Assembly (NCBI RefSeq): GCF_020404765.1
Contig: NZ_JAIVEM010000027.1
Location: 1 to 64,000, forward strand
DNA from: Paenibacillus sp. BJ-4
GTDB lineage: Bacteria; Bacillota; Bacilli; Paenibacillales; Paenibacillaceae
Direction of reading: 5' to 3'
DNA length: 64,000 nt
In this document: positions 7,608 through 14,938 of the stretch, in pieces
How positions within the stretch are numbered: the stretch's first letter is position 1
Layout: every line of letters starts with the position of its first letter
Notes under the pieces: generated by a model
What the model was told of the DNA's origin: nothing
What the model saw: only the letters and a program-made list of their open reading frames with translations
Database searches by the model: none
Program-made: the position numbers and the translations under genes

Positions 7608-8837
7608 TTAGTGTGCATCAATCTGAATATTTTGCATATGTCGACGTCGTATGATCAGAACTGCTACACCAATCAGGACCATCAATGCACCAAAATAAAA
7701 CGGAGTTTCTGCTGTATACCACTCTGACAGCTTCCCGGCAAGCCATGGCGAGATTGCACCGCCCAGAAAGCGCATAAAGCTGTATGCGGCAGATGCTGTC
7801 GAGCGCTCTACCGGAGCGGCCTGCATCACAGCGGTTGTAATCAATGTATTGTTGATCCCCAGAAAAATCCCCGCAACAATGACCGCGACAATGACCGTTG
7901 CTGGCGAGCCTGCCACTGTCCCGACCGCCATAACACCTAGATCAAGGGCAAACAGCGTCAGCATGACACTAATGGAAGATACCACGCTAAAGCGTGCTTG
8001 AATCTTGGGTGCTACAAACACCGAGGTAAAGGCCAGCATAATCCCCCAGCCAAAAAATACATAACCCAGACCATGCTCATCCAAATGCATTACATATGGA
8101 GAGTACGCCATCAATGTAAAAAATCCAAAATTATATAACAACGCCACAATACCGAGCGTGAACAAGGCCGGATAACTGAGCGCTTTGAACGGATCGGCAA
8201 GCGACCCGCGCTTTTTAGGCTTCGGAATCGAAGGCAGCATAAACGTAATGAACAAAAATCCCACAACCATCAGTGCAGCAACACCAAAAAACGGACCGCG
8301 CCAGGAGATGGAGCCTAACTCACCGCCGAGCAATGGGCCAACAGAAATCCCAAGCCCCAGTGCGGCCTCATATAAAATAATGGCTTTGGCTGTTCCCGAG
8401 GTGGACAGACCTACAATCGCAGACAGCGCTGTGGCAATAAATAAGGCGTTCCCCAGCCCCCAGCCTGCCCGGTAGCCTACAATTCCACCCACCGTATTGG
8501 CGGTGCCGCCCAGTCCGGCAAATACAATAATAAACAAAATTCCGGTCAGCAGTGTCCATTTGACTCCCAGTCGACTGGACACGACGCCCGTAATCAGCAT
8601 CGCAACACCGGTCACCAGATTATAGCTGGTGAACAGCAACGACACCTGGCTTTTAGTCGCATGAAGCTGATCAGCAATGGCCGAAAGAATCGGATCGACC
8701 AGGCCCAAACCCATAAATGAAATAACACAGGCAAAGGCGACCGCCCAGACAGCTCTAGGCTGAGACAACAAGCCTGACTGTTTTTTTAACCCATCAGGGA
8801 CTTTTAGCTCATCAGGTAATACGCGTTGAGAACTCAT
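7608..8837 (-). CDS. MFS drug-type efflux transporter (DHA1, 12 TM)
   Basis: The 409-aa protein shows about 12 hydrophobic helices. Motif A is in its usual place between TM2 and TM3 (GVVSSRLGVKWTLLTG), and ALGLGISVGPLLGG matches motif C of drug/proton antiporters. The start is best placed at the ATG at 8837, eleven bases after GGAGG; a TTG 18 bases earlier would overlap that site. It is 40 bases downstream of a MerR gene reading the same way, the classic arrangement of a regulator with its multidrug exporter. The substrate cannot be read from sequence. Confidence 0.88.
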   Translation of the reverse strand: MSSQRVLPDELKVPDGLKKQSGLLSQPRAVWAVAFACVISFMGLGLVDPILSAIADQLHATKSQVSLLFTSYNLVTGVAMLITGVVSSRLGVKWTLLTGILFIIVFAGLGGTANTVGGIVGYRAGWGLGNALFIATALSAIVGLSTSGTAKAIILYEAALGLGISVGPLLGGELGSISWRGPFFGVAALMVVGFLFITFMLPSIPKPKKRGSLADPFKALSYPALFTLGIVALLYNFGFFTLMAYSPYVMHLDEHGLGYVFFGWGIMLAFTSVFVAPKIQARFSVVSSISVMLTLFALDLGVMAVGTVAGSPATVIVAVIVAGIFLGINNTLITTAVMQAAPVERSTASAAYSFMRFLGGAISPWLAGKLSEWYTAETPFYFGALMVLIGVAVLIIRRRHMQNIQIDAH

Positions 8838-8877
8838 GAATGATGTGACCTCCAAATCTGATTATAAATATTCCTCG

Positions 8878-9333
8878 TTATGACGGGTCGCTGCCAAGCT
8901 CCTCATCAAGCAGAGCCTTCCGTTCACGAACCCTCACGCGTAGCTCCTCCAGCTCAGTCTGGAGCATGCGGATGCTGTTGATTTTCTCCTCCATCATCTC
9001 CAACTGTTCGTTCAGGGTGACCTCCATATCCACCAGCATGGCCCGACGCTCAGCAGGTTGCAAATGATTCGTACGTTCGCGATATTCCTCCCGTTGACCC
9101 TTGAGCATCTCCGCTGCGGACATGTAACGCTGTAGCTCTTGCAGAGAGAAACCAAGCACTTCCTTGGCACTCACTATTTTTTTAAGCAAATCCACATCCT
9201 CCTGCGTATACAGCCTCATATTACCTTCGCTGCGCTGCGGGGAGGGCAACAAACCGATTTCCTCATAATAACGAATGGTTCGCTTCGTTAGACCGCTTTG
9301 CTTGGCGACCTCATCAATTTTATACGTGACCAT
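8878..9333 (-). CDS. MerR-family regulator of the adjacent MFS exporter
   Basis: A MerR head (residues 1-70; YKIDEVAKQSG, RTIRYYEEIGLLP) is followed by a long, strongly charged coiled coil to residue 140. At 151 aa it lacks a large ligand domain. The ATG at 9333 has an AAGGTGG site; a GTG 9 bases upstream lies inside that site. It leads an apparent operon MerR - MFS - Usp - (broken ALDH). Its own promoter at 9366-9401 contains a perfect inverted repeat, consistent with autoregulation. Confidence 0.87.
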   Translation of the reverse strand: MVTYKIDEVAKQSGLTKRTIRYYEEIGLLPSPQRSEGNMRLYTQEDVDLLKKIVSAKEVLGFSLQELQRYMSAAEMLKGQREEYRERTNHLQPAERRAMLVDMEVTLNEQLEMMEEKINSIRMLQTELEELRVRVRERKALLDEELGSDPS

Positions 9334-9365
9334 GACACCCACCTTATGAAAAATTTTATATATAA

Positions 9366-9401
9366 ATATTACGCTTATATGACGTTAACGTCAACGTTAA
9401 C
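9366..9401 (-). promoter_or_regulatory. Promoter and dyad of the merR-MFS operon
   Basis: Read leftward: a -35 TTGACG (9394-9389), 17 bases, then a -10 TAATAT (9371-9366), with the start codon about 33 bases further. The -35 lies inside the inverted repeat GTTAACGT-CA-ACGTTAAC (9384-9401). A dyad over the -35 suits binding by the product of the first gene. Confidence 0.65.
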
Positions 9402-9411
9402 TTTGGAAAAC

Positions 9412-9439
9412 AAAAAAACCGCCTCTGTTCAAGGCGGTT
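9412..9439 (-). terminator. Terminator after the YjcZ-type genes
   Basis: Arms AACCGCC (9417-9423) and GGCGGTT (9433-9439), followed leftward by T7-G-TTTT. It lies about 70 bases past the stop of the first small sporulation gene. Confidence 0.7.
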
Positions 9440-9510
9440 CTGTTCCGGCTTATATGGCTTTACATGGTCATAGACCCGAAGCATCGGTGCTCAAGCCCAT
9501 GAATGCAGCA

Positions 9511-9621
9511 CTAGATGAAACAAGTCCGAGTGATGATAACCAGCAAAATGAAGAGAACCAGAATAACACCAGTAGAAGTCCACATGTTATAACCGCAACA
9601 ACCTCTATCTACTTCACCCAT
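9511..9621 (-). CDS. YjcZ-family small sporulation protein, Cys-containing variant, 36 aa
   Basis: Translation gives MGEVDRGCCGYNMWTS, then the hydrophobic tail VILVLFILLVIITRTCFI. The TSTG(A/V)ILVLFILLVII core defines the YjcZ-type sporulation mini-proteins found in many Bacillales. The N-terminus here carries a Cys-Cys pair instead of the Gly/Tyr-rich stretch. A GGAGGA lies 8 bases before the ATG. It is 60 bases downstream of a canonical paralogue and is a tandem duplicate. These proteins are spore-associated and probably membrane-inserted, with no known biochemical role. Confidence 0.85.
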   Translation of the reverse strand: MGEVDRGCCGYNMWTSTGVILVLFILLVIITRTCFI

Positions 9622-9681
9622 TTCAAATTCCTCCTCTCTGTTGACAGCAAATCGCCCGAATTTGAAATCTTGAGCTGTGAA

Positions 9682-9783
9682 TCAGATGATAAATGCTTTG
9701 GAGATAATAACAAGCAGGATGAAAAGTACCAGAATCGCTCCTGTGGATGTAAAAGCTCCATAACCAGCGCCTACTCCAGACAT
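9682..9783 (-). CDS. YjcZ-family small sporulation protein, 33 aa
   Basis: The sequence begins MSGVGAGYGAFTSTGAIL and ends VLFILLVIISKAFII, which is the textbook form of the family: a Gly/Tyr N-terminus and one hydrophobic helix. A GGGAGG site stands six bases before the ATG. It is paired with a divergent paralogue at 9511-9621 and was too short for routine ORF cut-offs. Expression in the mother cell or forespore during sporulation is expected from relatives, not shown here. Confidence 0.9.
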   Translation of the reverse strand: MSGVGAGYGAFTSTGAILVLFILLVIISKAFII

Positions 9784-9894
9784 GCTGATTCCTCCCTTCG
9801 TGGTTTACAAAAGCATATTATGCATATGCCGTTATCCATGATAGGGACAAATGCCGCGCCGATCGCCCAATTATAGATCTATGCTGTAGCTGCG

Positions 9895-10482
9895 TTATCC
9901 TTCAGATGCCAGCATACCGCGATACAGCAGGTTGCGTGCTTGTTTGGCAAGCACAGATGGGCTTTCGCGTCCAGGCAGCAATTGGGTTAACGTCAGCCGT
10001 TCAATCAAGCCGGTGACGCATTCTGCTGTCAATTCAGGGTCCAGTTCCTCACGGCAAGAACCCCATCGTTGTGCCGCCAGCAAATGCTTTTTGATATGCT
10101 CAGCCATTTCCGCCTTAATCCGCACCGAGTCGGCCGCCTGGTAAAATCCAACACGGGTCATCGCAGGATTATGGGACAGCATACGAAAAATAGCTTCCAG
10201 AAATACCTGTCCCCGTTTCAAAATTTCAGCTTTACTCTGGTCAGGCTCCACCTTCATGCTTTGCGCCGTCTCGTTCACCAAAGCACGGAAGCTCTCGACA
10301 AGCTCCTCATAAATCTGTTCCTTGCTTTCAAAATGAATATAAAAATCCGGCTGCGTTAATCCTGCACGTGCCGCAATTGAGCTTACCTTTGTCTGATAAA
10401 AACCCGTTTGAGCGAACTCTTCAGCCCCCGCTTCCAGTAACAACCGTCGACTTTCCCGACTTCTGATTCCCGCTCTCTTCAC
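9895..10482 (-). CDS. TetR-family transcriptional regulator
   Basis: The N-terminal HTH (residues 10-55) is clear: RRLLLEAGAEEFAQTGFY, then SIAARAGLTQPDFYIHFESKEQIYEEL. The rest is a helical ligand-binding domain of normal size (195 aa total). The start is GTG at 10482, with AAGGGGG upstream. No obvious partner gene is directly divergent. The closest gene upstream on the same strand is the PNPOx-like one, 236 bases away. It is a candidate to bind the twin palindromes at 6125-6230, but that is speculation. Confidence 0.88.
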   Translation of the reverse strand: MKRAGIRSRESRRLLLEAGAEEFAQTGFYQTKVSSIAARAGLTQPDFYIHFESKEQIYEELVESFRALVNETAQSMKVEPDQSKAEILKRGQVFLEAIFRMLSHNPAMTRVGFYQAADSVRIKAEMAEHIKKHLLAAQRWGSCREELDPELTAECVTGLIERLTLTQLLPGRESPSVLAKQARNLLYRGMLASEG

Positions 10483-10718
10483 GGTCTTGCCCCCTTACTC
10501 CATAAATCTATCGTATTATAAGGTTCCTTTGCAGTAAGAACAACGGGCCTGAGAATGATATATACCTGTCCTTCAAAAGTCCTAATACAGATGAAACGAA
10601 GACTTTGAAAGTTAAGGGCTACTTCTTTAATATATATTTAACCCGTTAGGCCATGAGCGAGCAGGAATAAATCGTCCTAAATCAAGAATGAACGTAGAAA
10701 CGGAGTAGAAGAATTATC

Positions 10719-11330
10719 TCAGTGATGGGGACAATATTTGCGCATCATTTCAATCGTGGCCAGATCATTATCCAGCCCCCGTTTTTGCAAGCCATCCACG
10801 ATCTGCTGACGCTCCTGACCTTTGACATTCTGACCGAATTTAAACTTGGCTGTCCATTCATCCGGTACGATTTTGATCAAAGCGACCCCTTTCAGACGTG
10901 AAGCATACCGAGGATCACTGGCATCAATAGTGTCATAGCCGCCTTCCGGCTGCAGCTTGTTCATAAAAATGGAAAATGCCGCCGCTTTTTCTTCCAGATC
11001 AACTACAAATTCCGCATGACCACGCACGGTAACGCTTTTAAAAAAAGCAGTCGCCGGACATGCCATATGCTCGTCTGTAAAATAAGACGGAATCAACGCA
11101 TACTCCTTGGCAGCGGAAAATGTGACCCGGTTATCATCCTTCATCCGTTCCATCTTCTCTCCGGCACGGCTGCCATGAATATAAAAAACGCCATTTCCGT
11201 AAGCAAAATTCAAGGGAACCACACGCGGAAAACCATCCTCGCTGTTGAGACCTAAGAATCCGAAACTGACCTCGCTCAGAAATTGCTCTATTTCCTCTTC
11301 TTCTGCCACGGTAAATTCTTTTCTTCTCAT
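10719..11330 (-). CDS. Pyridoxamine 5'-phosphate oxidase-like flavin-binding protein
   Basis: A 203-aa split-barrel FMN-binding protein of the NimA/PNPOx-like group: FGFLGLNSEDGFPRVVPLNF near the start, then FYIHGSRAGEKMERM, the typical FMN-phosphate and dimer contacts. The group includes nitroimidazole-resistance and heme- or F420-binding members; the exact substrate is unknown. AAGGAG precedes the ATG at 11330. It is divergent from a MocR-type PLP-dependent regulator 115 bases away. MocR regulators commonly control a divergent neighbour, often in vitamin B6 metabolism, so that regulator probably controls this gene. Confidence 0.87.
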   Translation of the reverse strand: MRRKEFTVAEEEEIEQFLSEVSFGFLGLNSEDGFPRVVPLNFAYGNGVFYIHGSRAGEKMERMKDDNRVTFSAAKEYALIPSYFTDEHMACPATAFFKSVTVRGHAEFVVDLEEKAAAFSIFMNKLQPEGGYDTIDASDPRYASRLKGVALIKIVPDEWTAKFKFGQNVKGQERQQIVDGLQKRGLDNDLATIEMMRKYCPHH

Positions 11331-11445
11331 GATTAACTCTCCTTCCTTCTATTGACCAACGATACATTTCAGATTATGTTGAAAATGGATTCATAAAAAG
11401 ATCCAATTTGAACGAAAATAAGTAGTCCAATAGAAGGAGCAGGGT

Positions 11446-12975
11446 ATGGATATTACAATTGCTTACCAGCGTGCTATTCAAAAATATCATCATAAATATT
11501 TGGCATTGTATCACGCTCTCCGGGATGGGATTCTTAACGGTTCCCTTGCTGGCGGTACGCGCCTGCCCTCCAGTCGTGATCTGGCTAGGATGTATGAAAT
11601 TTCGCGTGGCAGTGTTGCCGAAGCATACGATATGCTGTTGGCAGAAGGATATGTAGAAGCGGCGGTAGGCAGAGGAACCTTTGTTATTGAGCAGACAGCA
11701 ATGCTGCCGAACCCATCTCAAATCGGCCAGCAGAACCAGAATCCACCTTTTATAAAGCAAAAAGCCCCCGCTCTGTCAGCCTGGGGACAACGAATCATGC
11801 AGCTGGAAAGGGAACGGGAATTACTGTCATCTTCTGCTTCTGCTGAAGAGAGAGACGATGCACAACAGCCTTTGATATCTTTTCAAGCAGGAGAAGTCGT
11901 ATTGGAGGGCAGCTCACAGCTCGCATGGAAAAGTGCCATGGCTGCCGCTGGCAAAGACCTGCAAAAGCCTTCGTCGGACTCGGCGACTGCGCCGGTCAAT
12001 GGCGATGAATGGCTACGTGAAGCGATTTGCCAGCATGTTGGTAGAACACGCGGGATTACGACCCATCCAGACCAAGTCGTTTTATGCAGTGGCTCTATGG
12101 AAGTGATTACCCTGTTATGCCAACTGCTTATTGATGAACAGGATACAATTATATTGGAAAATCCTTGTTATTCCGGAATTTATCGAGCAGTTATGGCCTC
12201 GGGCGGACAGATTCAGGCTGCTGAACTGGATCAGCAAGGAATAATCCCACAGGATTGGGATTCCAAGCTACTGTTTGTTACGCCGGGACGACAGTTCCCG
12301 ACCGGTGCTGTTTTGCCACTGGCACGTCGTCAGCGTATTTTACAATGGGCGATATCCCGAGGTGCCTGGATTATCGAGGACGATTATGACAGTGAATTCC
12401 GCTGGGCCGGACGACCCGTTGAACCCTTAAAAGCATTGGATCAGGCAGATTGCGTAATCTATGTCGGTTCCTTTTCCAAAAGCATGTTCAGCAGCCTTCG
12501 ACTTGGCTATGCGATCCTGCCTGCTGCACTGGCCCAAGCGCTGACAGCTGCCAAACGGCTATATGATCCCCTGCCTCCTGCCCGTCTAGAGCAACGTGCA
12601 CTGGCACGTTTTATGATGCGCGGCGACTATGCTCGCCATTTGCGGCGGATGACCCGCATATACAGATCACGCTACGACGTGTTCCAGCGCGAAATGCAGC
12701 AACTGAGTGAACTGTTTCAATGGCATCAGAGCGATTGTGGACTACATGCCTATGCCATCTGGAAGCATGAGCGTGCTCCATATCATCATTTGATGCGGAC
12801 AGCACAGGGTTACGGAGTTACATGGCGGGATGCCGCCGATTACCAGCTGACCCCAGGCCCCCCTGCTGCCTGCTTTATCTTTGCCCATTTAACGGAACAG
12901 CAAATTATCGAAGGAATTAAGCGTCTGCGCCAGGCTTGGGACCGTATTAAACATCAGTACCACGCAGAGAACTAG
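11446..12975 (+). CDS. MocR-type GntR regulator with PLP-aminotransferase domain
   Basis: Residues 10-85 are a GntR winged helix (LPSSRDLARMYEISRGSVAEAY). Residues 135-500 are a fold-type I aminotransferase domain with IIEDDYDSEFRW and GSFSKSMFSSLRLGY, where Lys345 is the predicted PLP lysine. The usual family motif TPSHQ reads TPGRQ here. The length of 509 aa is normal. Such proteins sense pyridoxal phosphate or amino compounds and regulate a divergent gene; PdxR, GabR and EhuR are known examples. GAAGGAG lies 6 bases before the ATG. Confidence 0.92.
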   Translation: MDITIAYQRAIQKYHHKYLALYHALRDGILNGSLAGGTRLPSSRDLARMYEISRGSVAEAYDMLLAEGYVEAAVGRGTFVIEQTAMLPNPSQIGQQNQNPPFIKQKAPALSAWGQRIMQLERERELLSSSASAEERDDAQQPLISFQAGEVVLEGSSQLAWKSAMAAAGKDLQKPSSDSATAPVNGDEWLREAICQHVGRTRGITTHPDQVVLCSGSMEVITLLCQLLIDEQDTIILENPCYSGIYRAVMASGGQIQAAELDQQGIIPQDWDSKLLFVTPGRQFPTGAVLPLARRQRILQWAISRGAWIIEDDYDSEFRWAGRPVEPLKALDQADCVIYVGSFSKSMFSSLRLGYAILPAALAQALTAAKRLYDPLPPARLEQRALARFMMRGDYARHLRRMTRIYRSRYDVFQREMQQLSELFQWHQSDCGLHAYAIWKHERAPYHHLMRTAQGYGVTWRDAADYQLTPGPPAACFIFAHLTEQQIIEGIKRLRQAWDRIKHQYHAEN

Positions 12976-12992
12976 AAGCAGTTAAAAGGTCC

Positions 12993-13138
12993 TCAATCGA
13001 CCTTTGCGCCATATGAACGCAAGAACGCTAACGCCTGGTCTTGATCCATCCGTGTCCCTTGGAAATCACATTCGATAAAACGGCATTCGCTGGTCATGAC
13101 TTCTTCCAACGAATCAGCTCTTCCTTATACTGAACCAT
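12993..13138 (-). pseudogene. Frameshifted small pentapeptide-type gene
   Basis: An excellent start (AAGGGGGA, 6 bases, ATG at 13138) opens MVQYKEELIRW and then hits a stop after 14 codons. One frame over, at about 13100, the sequence continues as EVMTSECRFIECDFQGTRMD, then QDQALAFLRSYGAKVD, and stops at 12993. ECRFIECDFQGT is pentapeptide-repeat-like, and the tail resembles the C-terminal end of such proteins. A single inserted base would join the two parts into about 48 aa. It lies 12 bases downstream of an intact pentapeptide gene. Confidence 0.6.
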
Positions 13139-13150
13139 AATAAGTCCCCC

Positions 13151-13789
13151 TTATTTAATGACTAGTCCCAGCAGTCCCACAAAAGAGGAAGCTTGATGCG
13201 GCGAGATCATGCAGCCATTCAAGTCTTCTATATCTACCTGCAATCCATCGAATTCACAATCGCTCAAATCAACCCCATTGAGCTTGGACCCCGACAGCAT
13301 CGCCTGATCCAGATTACAACGGGTAAAAAAGGTTTTCTGTAGCGTCAGATGATAAAGGTCGGCGCTCATCAATGAACAATCCTCAAAACCAACCTGCTTG
13401 AAATTGGAAAACCGAAACACCGAATAATCCCCCAAGCAATCCACAAAACGAACGTTTTGGAGTCTGCTTCTGGAAAAGTCAGTGCCAAGCAATTTACAAT
13501 TTCTGAACTCTACCCGGTGAATAAAAGACCCGGACAGATGAACATTAGACAGATCACATTTATCAAAAATGACATCTGTCCATTCACTTTCCGGCAATGA
13601 CGATTCCATGATGGTTACATTTTTAAAGGTCATCTTGTCCAAAGAAACCTTAACTGCATCCATATTATCCAAAATCATATCCTCTACAGACCCCATACGA
13701 AGTTCATCTTTGGATCGTACGGAATACATTTCTTCATTTAATATCGGTAAATCCGCAGGAATCTTCGGTAACTCCATTTTAATTTTCAT
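13151..13789 (-). CDS. Pentapeptide-repeat protein, 212 aa
   Basis: From about residue 45 to 190 the chain shows the A/C-(D/N)-(L/F)-x-x rhythm of a right-handed quadrilateral beta-helix: CDLSNVHLSGSFIHRVEFRN, CKLLGTDFSRSRLQNVRF, ADLYHLTLQKTFFTRCNLDQ. It is cytoplasmic with no signal. Some family members protect DNA gyrase (Qnr, MfpA); most have no known role, and nothing here indicates gyrase binding. Start ATG at 13789 with GAGG five bases upstream. Its start overlaps the end of the 86-aa gene by 11 bases, and a broken paralogue follows. Confidence 0.85.
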   Translation of the reverse strand: MKIKMELPKIPADLPILNEEMYSVRSKDELRMGSVEDMILDNMDAVKVSLDKMTFKNVTIMESSLPESEWTDVIFDKCDLSNVHLSGSFIHRVEFRNCKLLGTDFSRSRLQNVRFVDCLGDYSVFRFSNFKQVGFEDCSLMSADLYHLTLQKTFFTRCNLDQAMLSGSKLNGVDLSDCEFDGLQVDIEDLNGCMISPHQASSFVGLLGLVIK

Positions 13790-14039
13790 AATACCTCATC
13801 TCTTGAGCACGGATACCAGCACACGCCAAACCGAACTTTGTAGCTGCTGTTACATAATATCTTCCCTCGATTAATAAGTAGAGTCCTGTAATCTCATCCC
13901 CTGCTTGAAGAAGGTGGCTTGAGGAGAAACTGTGAGCCATTTGCACAAAGGCCGTACAGACAAAGGTATCGGAATTCGGAACTGTTCGCAAGCTTTTTGA
14001 ATATTCATTGATTACCTCCGGGACATCTGTCCTTCTCAT
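13779..14039 (-). CDS. Hypothetical protein, 86 aa, overlapping the pentapeptide gene
   Basis: I do not recognise it. The frame is open for 86 codons and contains stretches with plausible beta character (GDEITGLYLLIEGRYYVTAA). The ribosome site is weak (AAGG, about 12 bases upstream). It overlaps the following pentapeptide gene by 11 bases, which suits translational coupling, and no better candidate lies on either strand. It could also be non-coding leader sequence. Confidence 0.45.
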   Translation of the reverse strand: MRRTDVPEVINEYSKSLRTVPNSDTFVCTAFVQMAHSFSSSHLLQAGDEITGLYLLIEGRYYVTAATKFGLACAGIRAQEMRYYEN

Positions 14040-14081
14040 TTTACCAGAAGCCTTTTATATGTATAAGTAGAGGTGAGGCAT

Positions 14082-14810
14082 ATGAACTTTGTTTTTGATT
14101 TGGATGGAACCATTTGTTTTAAAGGCCAACCGCTAGATGAGCAGGTTTGTCACGCTTTAGATGCATGTATACAGCAAGGACATGAAGTCATTTTTGCATC
14201 CGCAAGACCGATTCGCGATTTATTACCCATTTTACCAAAGGAATATCATCATTTTCGGATGGTTGGGGGTAATGGGGCGTTCACTTATGCAGATCACAAA
14301 ATCGGCGTTACCTATTTTCCAAACGAAGTACAGGCACAGCTGGTTGAAATCGCGCTGACACACAACCTGCAATACTTGGCGGATAGCGATTGGGATTATA
14401 GCTATACAGGGGATGAACATCATTCCATTTATCAAAATATCGATCCCTTAAAAACGGCCAGCAATAAACAGCTACATCAATTAAACGGCATTTCAAAGAT
14501 AGTTATGTTTTCCCCAACAGATAAGGTAATGAATCTATTACAATTGATGAACGTGTCTTTATTTGAACACCATACAGAGGTATTGATTGATATTAGTCCG
14601 TCCGGTATGGATAAAGCAAAAGGATTAGATCAATTGGGTATTACTGAGTATATTGCTTTTGGAAATGATGCAAACGATAGAGTATTATTTGAACAAGCGA
14701 TTTACAGTGTTTGTGTGGGACATCATCCGATTTCGATGTATGCCAATGAAACTATAGCAGCTGCAAATGTGGCTAGGAAAATTAAGGAATTATCATATCA
14801 ATATGGATAA
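14082..14810 (+). CDS. HAD-superfamily phosphatase, Cof-like (type IIB)
   Basis: A 242-aa HAD hydrolase. Motif I is FDLDGTI at residues 4-10 with both aspartates. Motif II is in FASARPIRDL. Lys and motifs III/IV lie in the closing GITEYIAFGNDANDRVLF. The cap between 80 and 180 is the C2B type of Cof/YkrA-like enzymes, which dephosphorylate sugar phosphates, FMN or PLP. The ATG at 14082 is preferred over a GTG nine bases earlier because AGAGGTGAGG precedes it. Substrate unknown. Confidence 0.9.
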   Translation: MNFVFDLDGTICFKGQPLDEQVCHALDACIQQGHEVIFASARPIRDLLPILPKEYHHFRMVGGNGAFTYADHKIGVTYFPNEVQAQLVEIALTHNLQYLADSDWDYSYTGDEHHSIYQNIDPLKTASNKQLHQLNGISKIVMFSPTDKVMNLLQLMNVSLFEHHTEVLIDISPSGMDKAKGLDQLGITEYIAFGNDANDRVLFEQAIYSVCVGHHPISMYANETIAAANVARKIKELSYQYG

Positions 14811-14897
14811 CGTGAATAGAAGCATATATGAATCTATTTCCTATCAATCTCTACTCATAGGGTAGCAAAAGCATTTCTCTTTACATATATTAACGAT

Positions 14898-14913
14898 GTG
14901 AGAGTACGCTCAC
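14898..14913. promoter_or_regulatory. Inverted repeat upstream of the DUF5695/LamG gene
   Basis: GTGAG-AGTACG-CTCAC is a 5-bp perfect inverted repeat that is palindromic except for one inner pair. It ends 11 bases before the AAGGAGG of the large gene. The position suits an operator in the leader; the binding protein is unknown. Confidence 0.4.
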
Positions 14914-14938
14914 GAACCTTTTTAAGGAGGTTGATAGA

